Below are positions 45,216-55,308 of a stretch of DNA of 64,000 nucleotides, in pieces. The stretch is from Aphelidium insulamus (taxonomy: Eukaryota > Aphelidiomycota > Aphelidea > Aphelidiaceae). The stretch's first letter is position 1, and each line of letters starts with the position of its first letter. The position numbers and the translations under genes are program-made. The stretch covers positions 35,001 through 99,000 of the forward strand of contig JAZDSV010000006.1 in the NCBI GenBank assembly GCA_036784855.1. The letters run 5' to 3'. The notes beneath the pieces were generated by a model. The model was not told the DNA's origin, ran no database searches, and was given only the letters and a program-made list of their open reading frames with translations.

Positions 45216-46712
45216 TTAGTGTCCGACACTTGTTGTGTGCTGCAGTGCCGCCGCCTTCTCCTGCTTGGCACGTTCGATTACGACAAGAATATCGTCCAGT
45301 CGCCGGGTCCACTGCTGCAGCATGCCGCCCAACTTTGACCACTCGGCATCAGCGAACGTCTGGAACGAGGCACGGGTAACATGCAGCGTGCACTCCTTCT
45401 GGTTCATCTTTCCGTCCACCAGTCCGGACCGCACCGCTGCAAGAGTTCAAGAATGCAGTTACAGATACAATCAGAAACACACCATTGATAATCCACAGCT
45501 CCACATCTGCGTCGTCGACAGATATTGCACGCGCAATGTCTGCGTACGGCACGGTGCCAGAGATGTTGCGCGTGGCCAGATTGCAAAGGGCAAACAGGCG
45601 CATCTTTGCAACCAGCTGCTCCTCGCTAATGCTTTCCTGCCGCAACTGGGCCGCATGAGTTTTGGTGAATTCCATAAGCTTTGGCAAATCGCCTTGGCAC
45701 AGCAGTTCAAATAGCTGGCCCAGCACGCTGGTCTTCAGCGTGCCGAAAACTGGTAGTTCACGAATAGTATCTAGCCGCACAAACTTGGGAAGTTGCAGTG
45801 CCGACCGCAATACGCCCAAACATGCATCTTTTGATGCAGAGGAAGCGAGCGATATATCTTGTGCGCTAGTCAGGCTGGACGCATACTTGACCGCCAGCTG
45901 GAACGACTGCATTCTGCACGCGGATAAGCACGGTGAGTGTGCAGTATATAGTATAGCATAGACTGACTTCAAGTTGGCAGTAGCCAGCTTCTTGCTCATA
46001 TCGAGCCAGATTCCGCGCTTGGTTTCGAGTGGCAAGTCCAGCGCCAATGCCGGCGAGTCGATTGAATTAACCAGCTGCTGTGCACGATCCCACTCGCCAC
46101 TGGCATAGCAAGTGTCCAGCATGAGCGAGAATATCTGTTGCCGCGTTGGACTGGACGCTTCCAGCACCATCATCATGGTATTGAGTCTTGGCATTAGGTT
46201 AGCGCGGAGACATCAGTCCAGGCGACACCTACATCTGCATCTTTGCCTCAAACTTGTCTGCGGTATCGGCAAGGGCCAACGACTTGATAATCACTTGAAC
46301 GTTGGCAGTCAGGTTCTCGGCGTCGACTTTGAGCAGAGATAAAAGCAGATTGTATACGCGAACGAGACCTGATGCACTTATTAATTATCTGCGAGATAAA
46401 CTCCCATCACGTACCCTCAGTCGGGGTAAGCGCCAGATCGTGGCACTGTTCCAGTAGAAGGCGGAATACATGTGCCTCCGTCTGAGTCTCTAGTAGGGCA
46501 GTGACGTCGATCTGGGGCTTGGCGGTGGCCGTATCAGTGGTAGGTGGAGCGCCGAGAAACGACGCCAATAGCGAGAGCTACACGCGAGCAGATTACGCGT
46601 CAGTACAGGCAACACTACAACGAATGCACCACAAGCTGCCTACCTGCTGCGGCACCTGGCCATTGATGAATATGACGTCCCGCAGCCGGTCAGCGCTTGT
46701 CATTGTCGCCAT
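45216..46712 (-). CDS. EIF3M: Translation initiation factor eIF3 subunit M
   Basis: PCI-domain subunit of eIF3, which bridges the 40S ribosome and mRNA. The N-terminus MATMTSADRLRDVIFINGQV is followed by helical repeats (AQQLVNSIDSPALALDLPLE). The PCI region contains TLKTSVLGQLFELLCQGDLP, KLMEFTKTHAAQLRQESISE, KMRLFALCNLATRN and the winged-helix segment VPYADIARAISVDDADVELW. The last exon has the beta-wing DGKMNQKECTLHVTRASFQT and the terminal helix WTRRLDDILVVIERAK, as in eIF3m rather than CSN7, its closest look-alike. About six introns. The start at 46712 is the ATG that begins the conserved exon; an in-frame upstream ATG lies in AT-rich sequence. Confidence 0.87.
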
Positions 46713-47235
46713 TAAGTGAGCGCGTGGATTGCAGCCAAGGTTAAGGTGGAGAGTGATTGCGAAGAAGGAATTAGCCTGCCATTGAATTAGCATTAAATAG
46801 TAAAGCATTTAGTAATTAATAAAGAGTAGCACGCTAATCCAGCGTACACCTGCCCGGATAGGAAGGAGGAATTAGCAAGACATTGAATTAGCATTAAATA
46901 TTTAAAGCATTTAGTAATTAGTAATAAAGAGTATAGCACGCTAATCCAAGCTTGCCAGTGTTAAACACCTGCCCGTATAGCGCCATCTTGTGCGACAATA
47001 ATGTCCATGATAAAACCGCCATTGTGCATATTTACGTAGCAAGCAGACTTCTTAACATCGCACGATATTTTAATTTCTGCATATATGACACCAGAAGGTA
47101 TATACAATGTATGTGTGGGAGGTATATGCAAAGTCGGTGCGTTGAAGAATAAGGGCAGAATGTTGGCTCAGACAGTTTGCATCACCTAATAAGTTTGCAT
47201 CAGTTACACTTTACATCACAACACTTAATACAGCC
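46713..47235. other. divergent spacer eIF3m / DNAL4 with tandem repeat
   Basis: Contains a two-copy tandem repeat of about 100 bases (46764-46981) rich in ATTAGCATTAAAT and TTTAGTAATTA, then about 250 AT-rich bases up to the DNAL4 start. No gene seen. Confidence 0.6.
46764..46981. repeat. About 100-bp tandem duplication
   Basis: Copies at about 46764-46860 and 46863-46981 share GAATTAGCATTAAATA, AAGCATTTAGTAATTA, AATAAAGAGTA, AGCACGCTAATCCA and CACCTGCCCG in the same order. The second copy has small insertions. It lies next to the eIF3m start. Confidence 0.88.
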
Positions 47236-47738
47236 ATGGCCACCGTGGGAGAGAGCAGCGCCAACTTGGCAGACAAGCCGGCCGCCGCTTCAGCCAGCAA
47301 GGAGCAAGCAGAGGTGCTGGATGTGCGCCGAAACTTCAACTACCCTCTGGTCAAGGCAGGATTGCACAGATGCTGACTCAATGTACTTTGTCCTCAATGT
47401 ACCTGACTGATCAACCATGCGTGCAGTACTCGGACATGCAGGAGGAGATGAAGCTGGAGACGGTGGACATGGTGGTGACTGCGGTGGAAAAGTATGCCGG
47501 CAACTACGAGGTGTGTGCTTGATGGCAGCAGTTTACATACCGCAGACAGACCCGTAACACTGCAACTGCGCAGGCAAGCGCCAACATGCTCAAGGAGCTG
47601 ATGGACAAAAAGTATGGCAACTCGTGGCACGTGGTCATCGGCGAGGGATTTGCCTATGAGATCACGCACGAGATGCGCAACCTGCTCTTCATGTACACTG
47701 GCGGCCTGGTCGGCATTCTCTTGTGGAAGGCTTCTTAA
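47236..47738 (+). CDS. DNAL4: Axonemal dynein light chain 4 (LC8 family)
   Basis: LC8-like light chain of axonemal outer-arm dynein. Three exons (47236-47355, 47427-47510, 47574-47738) join in phase to 122 residues. The family sequence NFNYPLVKYSDMQEEMKLET continues with VTAVEKYAGNYE, MLKELMDKKYGNSWHVVIGE and GFAYEITHEMRNLLFMYTGG, ending WKAS, closely matching animal DNAL4. The N-terminal 30 residues are a low-complexity Ala/Ser extension. The first intron (47356-47426) uses a GC donor (GCAGGA). Together with ODAD3, 2 kb away, it indicates a working outer dynein arm. Convergent with the cytochrome b5-like gene. Confidence 0.95.
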
Positions 47739-47840
47739 TTATGTTCTTCAATGTATATATACATATTACTATATCATATTATATATTATATATCTACATT
47801 ATACAACTATATGTGTGTATGTGTATTCTACAAGAGTTGT

Positions 47841-47857
47841 CCCCCCCCCCCCCCCCC
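47841..47857. repeat. Homopolymer of 17 C
   Basis: Uninterrupted C run directly after the stop codon of the cytochrome b5-like gene on the minus strand. Its length is prone to sequencing error. Confidence 0.9.
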
Positions 47858-47859
47858 GT

Positions 47860-48571
47860 TCAACTGGCAGGCTTCTCCTGGCCTTTGCACGGTGGCGGAA
47901 TCGGCGACTTTGGATCGATGGGCGGGTGCACAACGCGGCCCACGTAAAAGTACTTGCTGCTGTCATGATAGAATTTAACCCAGCCTTGCACGGACTGTAG
48001 AAAGTCAATTGACGTGACTGCGCATGAAGTTTACACACTTGCCTGCACTTCCTCGGGAGTCAGGCCGCGCAGATCGTGCGTCAAGTGCTCCTTGAAACAG
48101 CCAGTGACAAATGCACGTGCGCCGTCCCTGCCGGCAAAGAATGAGTAGCCGCCGCCCTTGCCGTAGTGTGACCGGCCGGCCGTCACGTCAAACACGTCGC
48201 CGTCAATGGCAATGTAGATGGGCAGATCGGGGTCTGTGCCGTCATAGCGCGCCAGCTCCGTCTCGGAAAGCGTCAGATACGGCTTGCCCTGCAGCCGCGG
48301 ATATGAGAGCTCTGCTCACACACAGACGCCGGTGTATACTTACAAAGTGCGCCACCTTGCGCCTTCCCCACAGCCGGTCCTCGAATCCAAACAGCAGGCG
48401 CCCAGTGAGCATGTAGCTAAAGGACATGGCCACCAAGAGACCCGCGCACAGTCCACGAGTAAACTTCCAGCAGCTGCCAGATCCTGGCGGGGAGTGGTGT
48501 GCGGTGCCGGCCGCAGCCTTTCCATCGGCGGGCGCGGCGTCCACTTGCGGCGCCTTGTTTCTTCGTTGCAT
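47860..48571 (-). CDS. Cytochrome b5-like haem-binding membrane protein (PGRMC/neuferricin type)
   Basis: Single-pass membrane protein with a C-terminal cytochrome b5-like fold. MQRRNKAPQVDAAPADGKAA precedes a membrane helix around FTRGLCAGLLVAMSFSYML. The domain reads LTLSETELARYDGTDPDLPI, YIAIDGDVFDVTAGRSHYGK, GGGYSFFAGRDGARAFVTGC and LRGLTPEEVQ, then WVKFYHDSSKYFYVGRVV. The Tyr-containing YGKGGGYSFFAGRDGARAF segment is typical of PGRMC and neudesin/neuferricin proteins, which bind haem through tyrosine. Two introns; the second (47995-48042) has a GC donor (GCAAGT). The start is the ATG at 48571. Which subfamily it belongs to is unresolved. Confidence 0.86.
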
Positions 48572-48732
48572 CAAAGTTCTGTATTGTAATAGTATGTATT
48601 GGAGACACCTGAAGGGAGCGGTTCTGCAGTATGTACAATGGAAATTCTCTCTGTGCAACTTATATACGAGTCAAAGAGCACACATTGGTTTGTATTTTCA
48701 GCAGTGCTAGCGTGCTTGTACACAGGGCGGCA

Positions 48733-50824
48733 TTACTCGCGGTTACGCTGGCGGGGAGCCGCGCGGATAATGTCGTCCACCCGCACAATCATCTCGGCGG
48801 CCTCCGTGGCCGACATGAGCACCTGGCGCTTCAGCTTGAACGACTCGGTGACGCCCTTGTCGCGCATGTTGGCAATGGTGTTGTTGAACATGTCCAGTCC
48901 GTACTCGTTCTTGCCCTCGTTGTGTGCGGCGCGCAGGCGGGCCACCAAGTCTGAGCTGTCATAGCCGGCATTGTCTGCCAGAATTGTGGGCAGCTACGCA
49001 TGACACAGTTAGCAAACGTTGGATTTTCATTAGTCATCACAGACCTGGCGAAGTGCACGGGAAAATGATTCCATGGCGATGGACTTTTTGCCGGGGGTTA
49101 CGGCGGCCAAGTCGTCGATCGCCTTGGCCATCAGCATCTCGGAACAGCCGCCGCCCAGAACGGTTTTCGTCTCCTTGACAGTTTGAGACAGCACGCACAG
49201 AGCATCGTGGATGGACCGCTCTGCCTCGTCCAGGATCTGGTGGGTGGCGCCGCGCAGAACAATCGTGCACGCTTCACCGGCCTGCACGCCAGAGAATTTG
49301 ATCAGCTTGTCTTCGCCAATGATGATCTCCTCAATCAGGTCACAGTGGCCCAGCTTGACAAGTTCGGGGTGGTCAAACGTGGACGCAATTTCACCGCCTG
49401 CGCCAAGAAGTCAGCTAATTTTTGGCGGTAAAGGGGGATTCGGTACCTGTAACCAGGGCCAGACGCTCCACACCCTCAAAGTCAGCATGCTCAATGGTCA
49501 TTATGCCGGCGTCGGCAAGCAGCTGCTCCGGCCAGTTATAGATCAGCTGGCGGTTGACAAAGCAGTTGATGCCGTGCGCCTTGATCTTTTCAATCTTGGC
49601 CTTCATCTTGTCACGCTCAGCACGCTCCAACTCGGCCAGCTTGCCCGTCGAGTCCACTTTCACTCGGGCGCCAAAGATTTTGATCTTGTCGGTGTCCATG
49701 GCTGTGGCAGTATATTAGTCATCAGTGTAGTGTTGTGTTAGTTATAACTTGCGTGTGTTGGCCACCAGAATTTTGACATTCTCCATCCGCTTGGGAGAGT
49801 TGGGGCTGATCTTCTTGTTCAGAATGAAACCCTCATCCAGGTATGAGTCCCACAGCCGGCCACCAACTTTCTTGATGATTTGAATGTTTTCCAAGTTGGT
49901 GGAGCCCTGCATACTTAACTCGAAGGAATAATAGGTGCAACCGCATTGTTGATACCTTGAGCCGCAGCACGGCATCCACTGCCAATTCCGCAAAGTGGTT
50001 CTTGTTCTCATTTAGCACTTTGGAGCTGAGCGTCGTCTTGGCGATGTTTACCAGGTCGCGCTTGAACGCCTCTGCATCTCCCCTGTTTTTTTTTAGTCTA
50101 AATTATGCAGTAGATTAAAAATGGTACATACGCATTGTCCACTGCCGCCTTTGACAGGGCATCAAATGCGGCTTTGCTGGCCAATCGATAACCTGATTTA
50201 AGCGTTAGTCATCCCCCCAATTTTAGGAAATAATACTACCTTCCACAATGGTTTGAGGGTGCACTTTGCAGCCGACGAGTTTCTCTGCTTCGCGCAGCAA
50301 CTCGGCTGCAAGTACCGTGACAGATGTAGTTCCATCGCCAACTTCATCGTCCTGCACTTTGGATATATCTGCGGCAATTATTGCGTGGAGACCAAAATTA
50401 CCATCCACGTACTGACAAGAACCTTGGCTGCCGCGTTGTCCAAGTATATGCTCTTCAAGATGGTGGCTCCGTCATTGGTGACCATTATCTCTCCATTGCT
50501 GCTTTGCAGGATTTTGTCCTGCAGCGGCAGTTGTTAGAAGCCACGGATATATATTACTTTGGCAGGTCAAACTGACCATCCCCTTGGGCCCGAGGGTACT
50601 CTTGACCAAGTCACCGACAGCAATCGCGCCAACAAACGACGACTACCGCGAAGCAGTGAGCAATACCACGCGACACACTTGTACAAAGCGGGCATACCAA
50701 GCGAGCATTCTCGGCACGGTCCTCCGTGGCCTGGTCGGCAAAGATTTGAACAGGTGCCAAAGACTATGTGTGCGGCATTGGTGAGTATGAAGCGTGACTG
50801 GCGCGCGTCAACACGGCTTACCAT
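48733..50824 (-). CDS. CCT2: Chaperonin CCT/TRiC subunit beta
   Basis: Cytosolic group II chaperonin subunit that folds actin and tubulin. Exons read [50 protein letters not shown]-type, [100 protein letters not shown] and [15 protein letters not shown]. This sequence is diagnostic for the beta subunit. The nucleotide-binding GDGTTS and GGGCSE motifs are intact. The first coding exon appears to be only the ATG (50822-50824), followed by GTAAGC, with SLAPVQIF resuming after ACATAG. About ten introns. Confidence 0.95.
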
Positions 50825-51012
50825 TTCACAGCAGTATTGTTGATGTTGATGTATAAACCGCTTGCAACCGCTACAATGTATAAGGCGTCAGTGAGGCGCA
50901 AACCTTAACCCTGACCCGCAGGTAATAAGCAACAAGAAGTAGAACAATATTTAACGGAAAAGGCCGTCTATTATTTACTGTCTTCCTCCACTCTAATGTA
51001 TATCGCGGCTGC

Positions 51013-52350
51013 TCACTTGACGTCCACAACCTTGACGTCAAACACCAGGGTGGCGTTCTTGGGAATGTCGGGCGGGGCACCGCTGGCACCGTAAGCCAGC
51101 TTGGGCGGAATAGTCAGACGTCGAACGCCGCCAACCTGCATACCCTGCACTCCAATGTCCCATCCCTTGATCACTTCACTGCGTCCCAGGGTGAATGCAA
51201 ACGGTTTACCAGTCTTGTTGGAATCAAACTCTTTGCCATTAGTGAGCTTGCCAATGTAGCGCATAAGCACCTGCAAATCCATTAAACATTGTCGGCCAAA
51301 TTTTTCATCATTGCAATGTTTACCTTTTTGCCATTCTTCACGCGGGCTCCGTCGCCCTTCTTGATTTCCTCAATGACAAGTCCGGATGGCAGTACGCGCT
51401 TCTTGTCATCAGCGGGGGCCTCCGCCTTCGCTGCAACCTTCTTTTCGGCTGCTGGTTTCTCCGCCGGCGCGCTGTCCTTTTTCTCAACCTTCTTGTCGAC
51501 GGCTTTCTTCTCCGCGGGAGCGGCATCAACGGCCTTCTTCAAGTCAGCCAGCGGGTCAGCCTTCTTCGTCTCGGCTGGCTTGGCAGCAGCGACTTCGGGC
51601 GTCTTTGGCGGGGTAGTGCTGTTGGTCGCAGCAGCCGCAGCGACTTTGGCAGCGGCAGCCTCCTTCTTCTTCTCGGCCTTGGTCTTTTTGTTGGACACGG
51701 GGGTGGCGGTTTCCGGTTCGGGTGCCGGGCGCTTCTTCGCCTCTACCAGTTTGGGCGGCTCCTCCTCTTCCTCTTGAACCTCGACAATTTTCTCGTCGTC
51801 CATTACCAGCTCGGGCTCACTTTCGTCGTCCATCTCACTGTCGGCGGAATCATCGCCCATCATCATGCGGCGGAGGGTCTCTTCGTCCGACGGCACTTCA
51901 ATATCGCTGTCGATCTCCTCATCGTCTTCCTCCTCCTCATCGCTATCCATTTCCACTCCTTCATCCTCGGGCATGTAAACGCCAGTCAAATGAAAGTCAC
52001 TTAACGTATATTAGACAAAATAAGTGAATAATATTAGTGGTTCTTACTTTTCACCCGTGATCTGGAAGGAAATGGTCTCGCCAGCAGAAAAGTTTAGGTC
52101 CACCAGCTGCTGTTCAATCTGCCAAGATAGGTCAAGTACGTGATTAAAAAGAAAAGAATTACAATACCTTGCCGGGAATCAAGCTGCAGACTGCGTGCTC
52201 TTCATCGTCGACCTTGACAATGAGCGTGCCGCGAGTGTTGCCCTTGACTTGGGCGCCCAACGCGACCATGCTGACGTGAAAAGACTCCTCCACCTCTTGG
52301 CGGTAGATCTTTTTCGGCGCTAGCTGCAAGCCCCAGAACGATGTAGACAT
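51013..52350 (-). CDS. Nucleolar FKBP-type prolyl isomerase with nucleoplasmin-like domain
   Basis: Two-domain histone-chaperone/prolyl isomerase of the Fpr3/Fpr4/FKBP39 type. The N-terminal nucleoplasmin-like domain starts [20 protein letters not shown] and includes ARGT-like [15 protein letters not shown]. It is followed by an acidic stretch ([20 protein letters not shown]) and a long Lys/Ala/Pro-rich linker. The FKBP domain begins [20 protein letters not shown] and has [57 protein letters not shown] and [17 protein letters not shown], with the drug- and proline-binding aromatic positions present. Three introns. Divergent from RPL39; 192 bases separate the starts. Confidence 0.93.
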
Positions 52351-52542
52351 TTTTGTTGAGATAATGGAATGCGCAGAATAGGAAAGGATAAATAGCTGTG
52401 CGCGGAATTCCAGTGATTTTGAGCGATTTTCACCGCGCGCCATGATTGGCCACTGGAACCAGGGTTAAGGGTGGCTGTCCACCGCGGCATCATACAATCG
52501 CCACGCCTTCCATCCACCGTTGAGCATCGTCCTCTCGTCACG

Positions 52543-52813
52543 ATGGTAGGTGCATGTGCGCCAGAGTGGTCAGTGCATCCTCGTACTAACATGTCGTGTT
52601 AAGCCGTCGCACAAAAGCTTCCTGATCAAGCGCAAGCTCGGCAAGAAGGCCAAACAGAACCGTCCCATTCCGCAGTGGATCCGCCTGCGCACGGACAACA
52701 CTATTCGGTGAGTAGGGTGCACGCGGGTACTTTCGTAACGACGGTGCTGATAATTTTCTCGTAGATACAACGCCAAGCGCCGACACTGGAGACGCACCAA
52801 GCTCAACTTTTAA
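52543..52813 (+). CDS. RPL39: 60S ribosomal protein L39 (eL39)
   Basis: 51-residue ribosomal protein lining the exit tunnel. Three coding exons: 52543-52545 (only ATG), 52604-52707 and 52765-52813. The product continues [40 protein letters not shown] and [10 protein letters not shown], the full family length. An intron directly after the start codon is known from eL39 genes of other eukaryotes. The first intron has a perfect TACTAAC branch sequence at 52584-52590, 14 bases before the acceptor. Confidence 0.97.
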
Positions 52814-52917
52814 GCGCTGGCTATCCGATGCTGTTCGTCAAGACAATATAAACGACGCATGAGCGATACATCATGACACATTTTCGATTACTAGCACAAC
52901 ATCTGGAAAGGATATGC

Positions 52918-54872
52918 TCAATTTTTTCTAAGGGTCAATGTGCCTCTTGTTAGAGCGCCCGCACGTGCCCACTTCTCATCGGCCTGGCGTTCTAGTTTGA
53001 TCACGTCCCGCGTGCTCAGTCGGATCTTGAGCGCGGTCTTGATGAGCTTCTTCTGCTCCAGATACTCCACGGGGATGTGCAGTATGAATTGTAGTATCTC
53101 GGTGCTGGTCGGACATTTTTTCAGCAAGTAATCTGCGCTGTGAGCTGATACTTCTTGCGACTGTATCATGGCATACCTTCTATGCGTATCATGATTGCCA
53201 GAGCAATTCTAAATATCGTTTTCTCCCCTGCGTATTGTTGTTAACCGTTTACAGTCGGCAGACTCCATCGTACCGTCGCAGTAAAACATGTCCCAGACAC
53301 GTAGCACAGATGGCCACGGCAGCGCCATAGTAAATACAGTCATGAACCAATTGGTGGTGTATATGAGTGGTGCCACGTCGTTGCGTTCGAGGTGTCTCGC
53401 TAGTCTCGGCATATATTTGTGTAGTAGTATTTCAAATACCATGGCGTGTTTCCGCAACCGCTCCAAGTCCGGCGTGTAATATCCATCCAGATACTTGTCA
53501 ATGGTGGCCACCAGCAGCCAGAAAGAGTCCTGCATGGTGAGTAAATAAGGCTGAAAAACTATTAGAGACATACCTCAGCGGGCATCTGCATCAACATCAC
53601 CCCAACCAGTCGCCCCATTCCCTGACAGTAGCCAACAGCTGGGTTAAAGTGGGCGTACGCTTTCAAGATGTTAAACAATTCATTCTGCCTGGCCAGCTAT
53701 TATACAAATAACTGAGCGTATAATACACTGAAATATCTACCCCTGGCCTTGGCGTTGGCGGAAGCTAACAGAGATTAATGTACGACTAGTTTGATTGCAT
53801 GTGCAACGTACAAGCTGTGGTCGGGATAGCAGCGATGAATGTCACGTTCAATAACTTCATAGATGGGCAGCTCGCCTCTGCTCAACAGCTCCTACACGCA
53901 CAGTTGTCAGTGCGCTGCCAGACTACATAAATGCGCCAACATACCTTATAGACATTTTCCTTGCGGTATCTCCCGACTTCTGCAAGTAGCTGCCATGCTT
54001 TAGCACGCACGCTGTCCGGTATACCAAGGCGACAGATGTCGCGCAGCTTGACAACCGTCAGCAATGTCACTGCAGTGTAGTCCATGCACGCGCGGCGATA
54101 CCTCTTTAATGTGGGCAGACGAGCCTCGGAATGACTGAGCGACATCCTGATCCCTGTCGCGTTCAATGCTCTCAAACACCGACAGCCATTTGCCTTCCAG
54201 CTTTCGGTGCTTCTTCAAGTCGCCGATAACATTGAAATGTTGTCTGCAACAGAGTATGGATTTAAACATGTATGCACCAACTATGTCCAATATAGATACA
54301 CGCGATACGTACAGAGCATCTTCGTCGGCCTTCATTGACGGCTCGTAGTAGAATCCAAAGTCATCGACTGGCCTGTCATCGACGACAAAATCTGACGAGG
54401 GTGTGGTCACTGTGACGGGCACAACGCCAACTACATCTCCTCCATCGACATCAGTGGCGACTTCACGGCTGGCAGAAGTAGGCAGTGTGGAGGGTCCATG
54501 GACCGGTTGTAGTGCAATCGAGTGGTCGGCAACTCCGCCAGCGACGAGTTGGTTGTCGGCAGGTTGCACATCATCATCCTCTGCAGCAACAGTAGTAGCA
54601 GCTGCATCATCATTATTGGTATCGACACGGCGTGACGATGGCTCCTCCATGGGTGCCAAGGAAGCTGTCTTTTCGACGGCAAGAATATCTGATGCGGGCG
54701 ACGCGGAACGGGACGGAGGGATGGACGGGGCCAGTGACTGTGCGGCCGAGGATGGCGATAGGCCGGCAATGACTGGTAGAGAAGATGCGGTGCCGGCAGC
54801 GGCCACGGAACTGCTGGGTAATTGCGGCGGCTTTGGCTGCTGCTGCTCCGCGGGCAACACTGCGGAATTCAT
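52918..54872 (-). CDS. TBC-domain Rab GTPase-activating protein
   Basis: Rab GAP, expected at endomembranes. The N-terminal about 190 residues are Ser/Pro/Ala-rich and acidic (MNSAVLPAEQQQPKPPQLPS). After the segment HRKLEGKWLSVFES comes the TBC domain: LRDICRLGIPDSVRAKAWQL, then the arginine-finger motif IYEVIERDIHRCYPDHS, the glutamine-finger motif LKAYAHFNPAVGYCQGMG, EDSFWLLVATIDKYLDGYYT and NWFMTVFTMALPWPSVLRVW. The C-terminal tail is helical (YLEQKKLIKTALKIRLSTRD). Both catalytic residues are present, so the GAP should be active. About eight introns; exact sites around 53690-53800 are uncertain. The subfamily and Rab target are not determined. Confidence 0.87.
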
Positions 54873-55308
54873 AAAGTGTGAAGGGCCGGCAGTCTAATAG
54901 TCAATGAGGCAGCCATTTGCCACCTGTCCAACTTCTCAAATTCTCTCCAACTCAACAAATGAATATACCAGCAGAGGTGTATATTCATTCATATGCACAA
55001 TGTGTACGTCGTCTTGTGAGTTGCACATCATGTGTCCTGGTCTGGTATGTACTATCTATTGCTAGCTGTGTACATGTTATATAATACTGTATGTATTACA
55101 GTCACTTCCCGCCACTGGAGGGTTTTTGCGGGATGCAGACGTCGCAATAGTTTAGTGTATGCAACACATACATATGCGCTAAAATATGTGAGTGAATTTG
55201 TTGCTTCATATGTATACATATACATTAATAGTGGCATTTAGAGTATGAACATCTGACTAATGTACGGACAGATCGCCATCTAGAGGCATACAGACAGATA
55301 TCTATAGT
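54873..55308. other. TBC gene 5' flank and left end of retroelement remnant
   Basis: AT-rich sequence without a gene. A 50-base block near 55102-55153 recurs at 57592-57643 on the far side of the reverse-transcriptase remnant. Confidence 0.5.
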
